7,463 nucleotides of DNA, taken from Oscillospiraceae bacterium. Lineage in GTDB: Bacteria; Bacillota; Clostridia; Oscillospirales; CAG-272. Position numbers and translations under genes: made by a program. The notes under the pieces are model-generated. The model did no database searches. It had not been told where the DNA came from and worked only from the letters and a program-made list of their open reading frames with translations. The number at the start of each line of letters is the position of its first letter. Position 1 is the first letter of the stretch. Where the stretch lies: the NCBI GenBank assembly GCA_015065205.1, contig SVQS01000087.1, positions 1 to 7,463 on the forward strand, read 5' to 3'. Shown one piece after another: positions 5,640 to 7,463 of this stretch.

Positions 5640-5683
5640 TAGAGATTTTATCTCTACTATTCGTAGATGTTTCAAATTCTACG
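5640..5683 (+). terminator. two weak hairpins after the HIT gene
   Basis: Directly after the stop, TAGAGAT (5640-5646) pairs with ATCTCTA (5650-5656) across a 3-base loop. Then CGTAGA (5662-5667) pairs with TCTACG (5678-5683). Neither is followed by a T run, so termination would be poor. The second could instead be an operator for the next gene. Confidence 0.35.
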
Positions 5684-5692
5684 CTCCGTGTG

Positions 5693-5721
5693 TGTTCAAC
5701 AATCAATTCATCCTGTATAAT
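5693..5721 (+). promoter_or_regulatory. promoter of the XRE-type regulator gene
   Basis: A perfect TATAAT (5716-5721) is clear. The best -35 candidate at 17 bases, TGTTCA (5693-5698), is poor, as expected for a promoter that needs help or is weak. Transcription would start near 5728, about 19 bases before the ATG. Confidence 0.55.
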
Positions 5722-5746
5722 AAAAGCATAAGGGGGGGAGAACCCG

Positions 5747-6352
5747 ATGGATCAGATCAAAATCGGCAAATTCATAGCTGAAACAAGAAAACAAAAAAAT
5801 ATGACGCAGAGACAACTTGCCGATGCACTTTCCATCAGCGATAAAACCGTTTCTAAATGGGAATGTGGAAAGGGACTGCCGGAAGTCTCTTTGATGATGC
5901 CTTTGTGCGAGACGTTGCAAATCACGGTCAACGATTTACTGAGCGGTGAGTGTATCTCTGATGTCGCATACAAAACGAAAGCAGAGGAAAACATGATGAA
6001 TTTGATGAAAGAAAACGAAGAAAACCAACAACGAATGGCACTATCGGTTATTTGCGGTGTTATTACAATAATTGCGGTGTGTTCGCTTATTATAATTGCT
6101 TCTTATATTCCAATGGACACGTTCAACAGAGTCGCAATCCTTCTCTTTGCCGTCGCCACAGCAGTGATTGGAATCGGCGGGGCGGCAGTTCTTGAAAGAA
6201 AGGCCGGATATTTTGAGTGCCCGCATTGTAAAGAGCTCTTTGTGCCTACTATGGGCGAATACGTAAAGGGATACCATACCCTTACCAAACGCCGCTTAAC
6301 TTGCCCCAAATGCAAAAAGAAGAATATGTGTAAGCATCGCGTTGTGCGATAA
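5747..6352 (+). CDS. membrane-anchored XRE-family regulator with C-terminal zinc ribbon (201 aa)
   Basis: Predicted transcription factor held in the membrane. Residues 5-65 form a Cro/C1-type helix-turn-helix, with MTQRQLADALSISDKTVSKWECG (19-41) covering the DNA-reading helices. A Lys/Glu/Asn-rich linker (77-96) leads to two membrane helices at about 97-119 and 127-148. A short C-terminal domain carries two Cys-x-x-Cys knuckles (Cys158/Cys161 and Cys186/Cys189), the pattern of a zinc ribbon. With two helices, both the DNA-binding and zinc domains lie on the same, cytoplasmic, side. AGGGGGGGAG (5731-5740) precedes the ATG by 6 bases. The gene stands alone between its own promoter and a strong terminator. 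Its target is unknown, but autoregulation through the inverted repeat at 5662-5683 is possible. Similar HTH-plus-membrane proteins occur widely in Bacillota, but I know of no assigned ligand for this arrangement. Confidence 0.88.
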   Translation: MDQIKIGKFIAETRKQKNMTQRQLADALSISDKTVSKWECGKGLPEVSLMMPLCETLQITVNDLLSGECISDVAYKTKAEENMMNLMKENEENQQRMALSVICGVITIIAVCSLIIIASYIPMDTFNRVAILLFAVATAVIGIGGAAVLERKAGYFECPHCKELFVPTMGEYVKGYHTLTKRRLTCPKCKKKNMCKHRVVR

Positions 6353-6372
6353 TTTTGACTTATAAAAGATTC

Positions 6373-6407
6373 ATCCCGACAGATTTTGTCTGTCGGGATA
6401 ACTTTTT
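6373..6407 (+). terminator. Rho-independent terminator of the XRE-type gene
   Basis: A perfect 11-base-pair stem (ATCCCGACAGA at 6373-6383 with TCTGTCGGGAT at 6389-6399, loop TTTTG) is followed by AAC and five T (6403-6407). It begins 20 bases after the stop codon. Confidence 0.9.
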
Positions 6408-6436
6408 GTATTGAAAGAAAAGCAAGTTTTGCATCA

Positions 6437-6500
6437 GGACACCTCATCCGTCACCCGTCGCAGAGCGACGGTCGCCACCTTCCCCCACTGGGGAAGGCTT
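6437..6500 (+). repeat. two-hairpin palindromic repeat, left copy
   Basis: The unit consists of a conserved 17-base head (GGACACCTCATCCGTCA, 6437-6453), a variable hairpin (CCGTCG 6455-6460, loop CAGAG, CGACGG 6466-6471), and a conserved 27-base tail (6474-6500). The tail contains a perfect hairpin, CCTTCCCC (6478-6485) with GGGGAAGG (6490-6497). Head and tail are identical, base for base, to the inverted copy at 6646-6703. Units of this kind are familiar to me as abundant intergenic repeats in gut Clostridia. It is not coding. Confidence 0.9.
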
Positions 6501-6645
6501 ATTTCATGCCCAACCATCCTAATAGCAATAAAAACACTATATCAGTCATTTTCATAAGATATGGAGAGTAAAGTAAGCAATCATCGAAAAAAACAAAGGC
6601 AAATAAGGATGCACATAGTTATAAAAATAGTTTAAAGTATAGCCA
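6501..6645. other. AT-rich core between the two inverted repeat copies
   Basis: These 145 bases contain no gene I can support. The minus strand shows a hydrophobic frame and an 18-codon peptide (6555-6499), neither with a ribosome binding site. The sequence may be the inside of a non-autonomous element, or simply the spacer between two independent insertions. I saw no convincing target-site duplication outside the pair. Confidence 0.5.
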
Positions 6646-6703
6646 AAGCCTTCCCCAGTGGGGGAAGGTGGCAGCCGCTTGTCGGCTGACGGATGAGGTG
6701 TCC
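6646..6703 (-). repeat. two-hairpin palindromic repeat, right copy (inverted)
   Basis: Read on the minus strand this repeats the 17-base head (6703-6687) and 27-base tail (6672-6646) of the left copy without a mismatch. The middle hairpin differs: AGCCG (6687-6683 read on the minus strand) with CGGCT (6677-6673) and a 5-base loop. The sequence changed while pairing was kept, which argues that the folded arm matters. The copy ends 17 bases from the stop codon of the DUF559 gene and may serve as its 3' hairpin. Confidence 0.9.
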
Positions 6704-6720
6704 CATAGCTAACTAACTTT

Positions 6721-7080
6721 TTATTCGCTCTCATCCAAGCCAAGTTTTCTTAAAATATCCTCTGTAACCATATTGAAATCTTTACGTATGCTTTCGTTAG
6801 AATACCGCAAAACAGTGATTCCCCAAGATGCAAGTGCTTCATCTCTTTGTTTATCGCTTTCTTGGTGTTCAGGAGAGTTGTGCTGTGTTCCATCCACTTC
6901 AATAACGATTTTCTTCTCAGCGATATAGAAATCTACAATATAATTTTCAATATTGTGTTGACGTCGTACATGATAGGGGAGTTTTTTGAGGAAATCATAC
7001 CACAAATGCTTTTCTTCGGGCGTCATATTTTTTCGCAACACTCTTGCAATCGGAACAAGTTTTTTGTTATATCGTATCAT
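6721..7080 (-). CDS. DUF559 endonuclease-domain protein (Vsr-like)
   Basis: Small protein of the DUF559 family, related to the very-short-patch-repair endonuclease fold (PD-(D/E)XK type). The true substrate is not known. The 119 residues span the whole domain. A basic N-terminal segment includes LRKNMTPEEKHLWYDFL (15-31), typical of the family. The core strand NYIVDFYIAEKKIVIEVDG (46-64) supplies Asp50, Glu61 and Asp63 as likely metal ligands, followed by His67. D80-EALASWGITVLRYSN (81-95) ends the fold. The start overlaps nothing but follows the nitroreductase stop after 2 bases, with no good ribosome binding site, so translation probably relies on coupling with the upstream gene. Its stop lies 17 bases from the inverted repeat pair. 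A plain DNA-nicking or repair role and a role in moving the repeats are both open. Confidence 0.88.
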   Translation of the reverse strand: MIRYNKKLVPIARVLRKNMTPEEKHLWYDFLKKLPYHVRRQHNIENYIVDFYIAEKKIVIEVDGTQHNSPEHQESDKQRDEALASWGITVLRYSNESIRKDFNMVTEDILRKLGLDESE

Positions 7081-7082
7081 AA

Positions 7083-7463
7083 TTACAACTTCGTCACCAA
7101 TTCGTCCATATCTTTTCTCTTTTTCTTTCTTAACTTGTCACCCTCTTTGGCGTAGCCGAGTGTGATAACAAGACGAACAGGGTGAGAGAGGGAACAGGTT
7201 TTGCGGATCTTTTCATCGTCGAGCCAACCGAGAATACAAGTGCCAAGTCCTTGCGCTGTCGCTTCAGCGGTCAGGTATGCCGCCGCAATGCCGATGTCAA
7301 TGGAGCGGTAATCATTGCCCTTTACTTTTGCGCCGAGAGCCGCACTCTTGCAGTAAGGTTCCTCGGAGATAACGATAAGAACGGGCGCATCTGCGGCGAA
7401 TTTGTTCATGCCCATTCCCATAACCGCCTTTGCAACCTCGTGTGCGACCTCTCCCTTGCAAAC
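7083..7463 (-). CDS. nitroreductase-family flavoprotein, C-terminal part (start beyond right edge)
   Basis: FMN-dependent NAD(P)H oxidoreductases of this family reduce nitro groups, quinones or related acceptors in the cytoplasm. The window shows the last 126 residues of a protein usually about 170-220 long. The frame is open to the right edge, so the start and the N-terminal FMN-binding arginine/serine motif are not visible. The segment DIGIAAAYLTAEATAQGLGTCILGW, followed by a C-terminal VRLVITLGYAKEGD, matches the conserved helix and FMN-contact strand of the family. The C-terminus is Lys-rich (KLRKKKRKDMDELVTKL). The DUF559 gene follows after 2 bases, so the two are co-transcribed and probably translationally coupled. 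The physiological substrate cannot be told from this part. Confidence 0.93.
   Translation of the reverse strand, partial: VCKGEVAHEVAKAVMGMGMNKFAADAPVLIVISEEPYCKSAALGAKVKGNDYRSIDIGIAAAYLTAEATAQGLGTCILGWLDDEKIRKTCSLSHPVRLVITLGYAKEGDKLRKKKRKDMDELVTKL

Noticed and set aside
6499..6555. 18-residue hydrophobic peptide frame on the minus strand in the repeat core
   Set aside because: No ribosome binding site precedes it, and AT-rich sequence easily gives such frames by chance.
6437..6703. CRISPR array or tandem repeat
   Set aside because: There are only two copies, they are inverted, and each is internally palindromic with a variable arm. No regular repeat-spacer pattern exists.
6552..6743. 63-codon frame on the minus strand through the right repeat copy
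   Set aside because: It overlaps the 3' end of the DUF559 gene, has no ribosome binding site, and mostly translates the repeat.

Overview
The window looks like the chromosome of an anaerobic, low-to-moderate GC member of the Bacillota, probably an uncultivated gut Clostridia (Oscillospirales/Christensenellales type). This is inferred from strong AGGAGG-type ribosome binding sites, sigma-A promoters with 17-base spacers, a T-box leader, U-tailed terminators and dispersed palindromic intergenic repeats. The content is mostly housekeeping and accessory single-gene units. I see no phage, CRISPR array, insertion-sequence transposase or tRNA/rRNA gene.

Layout, left to right. (1) On the minus strand, running off the left edge: the N-terminal half of a plant-type cofactor-independent phosphoglycerate mutase (gpmI) with its own promoter. 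(2) Plus strand, three single-gene transcription units, each with a clear promoter and a hairpin terminator: an 80-residue membrane protein of unknown function, ribosomal protein S20 (rpsT) with a structured leader, and cysteine synthase (cysK). (3) A gene-free block (about 2825-3024) with a hairpin-rich segment and a perfect 17-base inverted repeat. (4) Minus strand: a stand-alone TrpB2-type tryptophan synthase beta protein preceded by a full T-box leader with promoter, stem I, stem III, T-box sequence and terminator. (5) Plus strand, divergent from it: a 111-residue three-helix membrane protein, a HIT-family nucleotide hydrolase/transferase, and a membrane-anchored XRE-type regulator with a C-terminal zinc ribbon, closed by a strong terminator. 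(6) A 368-base gene-free stretch holding two inverted copies of a two-hairpin repeat around a 145-base AT-rich core. (7) Minus strand, entering from the right edge: the C-terminal part of a nitroreductase, followed after 2 bases by a DUF559 (Vsr-like, PD-(D/E)XK-type) endonuclease-domain protein whose stop lies 17 bases from the repeat pair.

How the genes fit together. cysK and the TrpB2 gene are convergent PLP fold-type II enzymes of amino-acid synthesis, separated by the element in block 3. The T-box implies that TrpB2 is made when a tRNA is uncharged. The base after TGG in its tRNA-acceptor-binding bulge is C, which fits the G73 discriminator of tRNA-Trp. No trpA or other trp gene is present, so indole salvage is a reasonable inference. 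The most unusual part is the right end: paired palindromic elements whose variable arm changes sequence but keeps its pairing, next to a DUF559 nuclease-domain gene. This invites the question of whether that protein and the repeats form one mobile or repeat-maintenance system.
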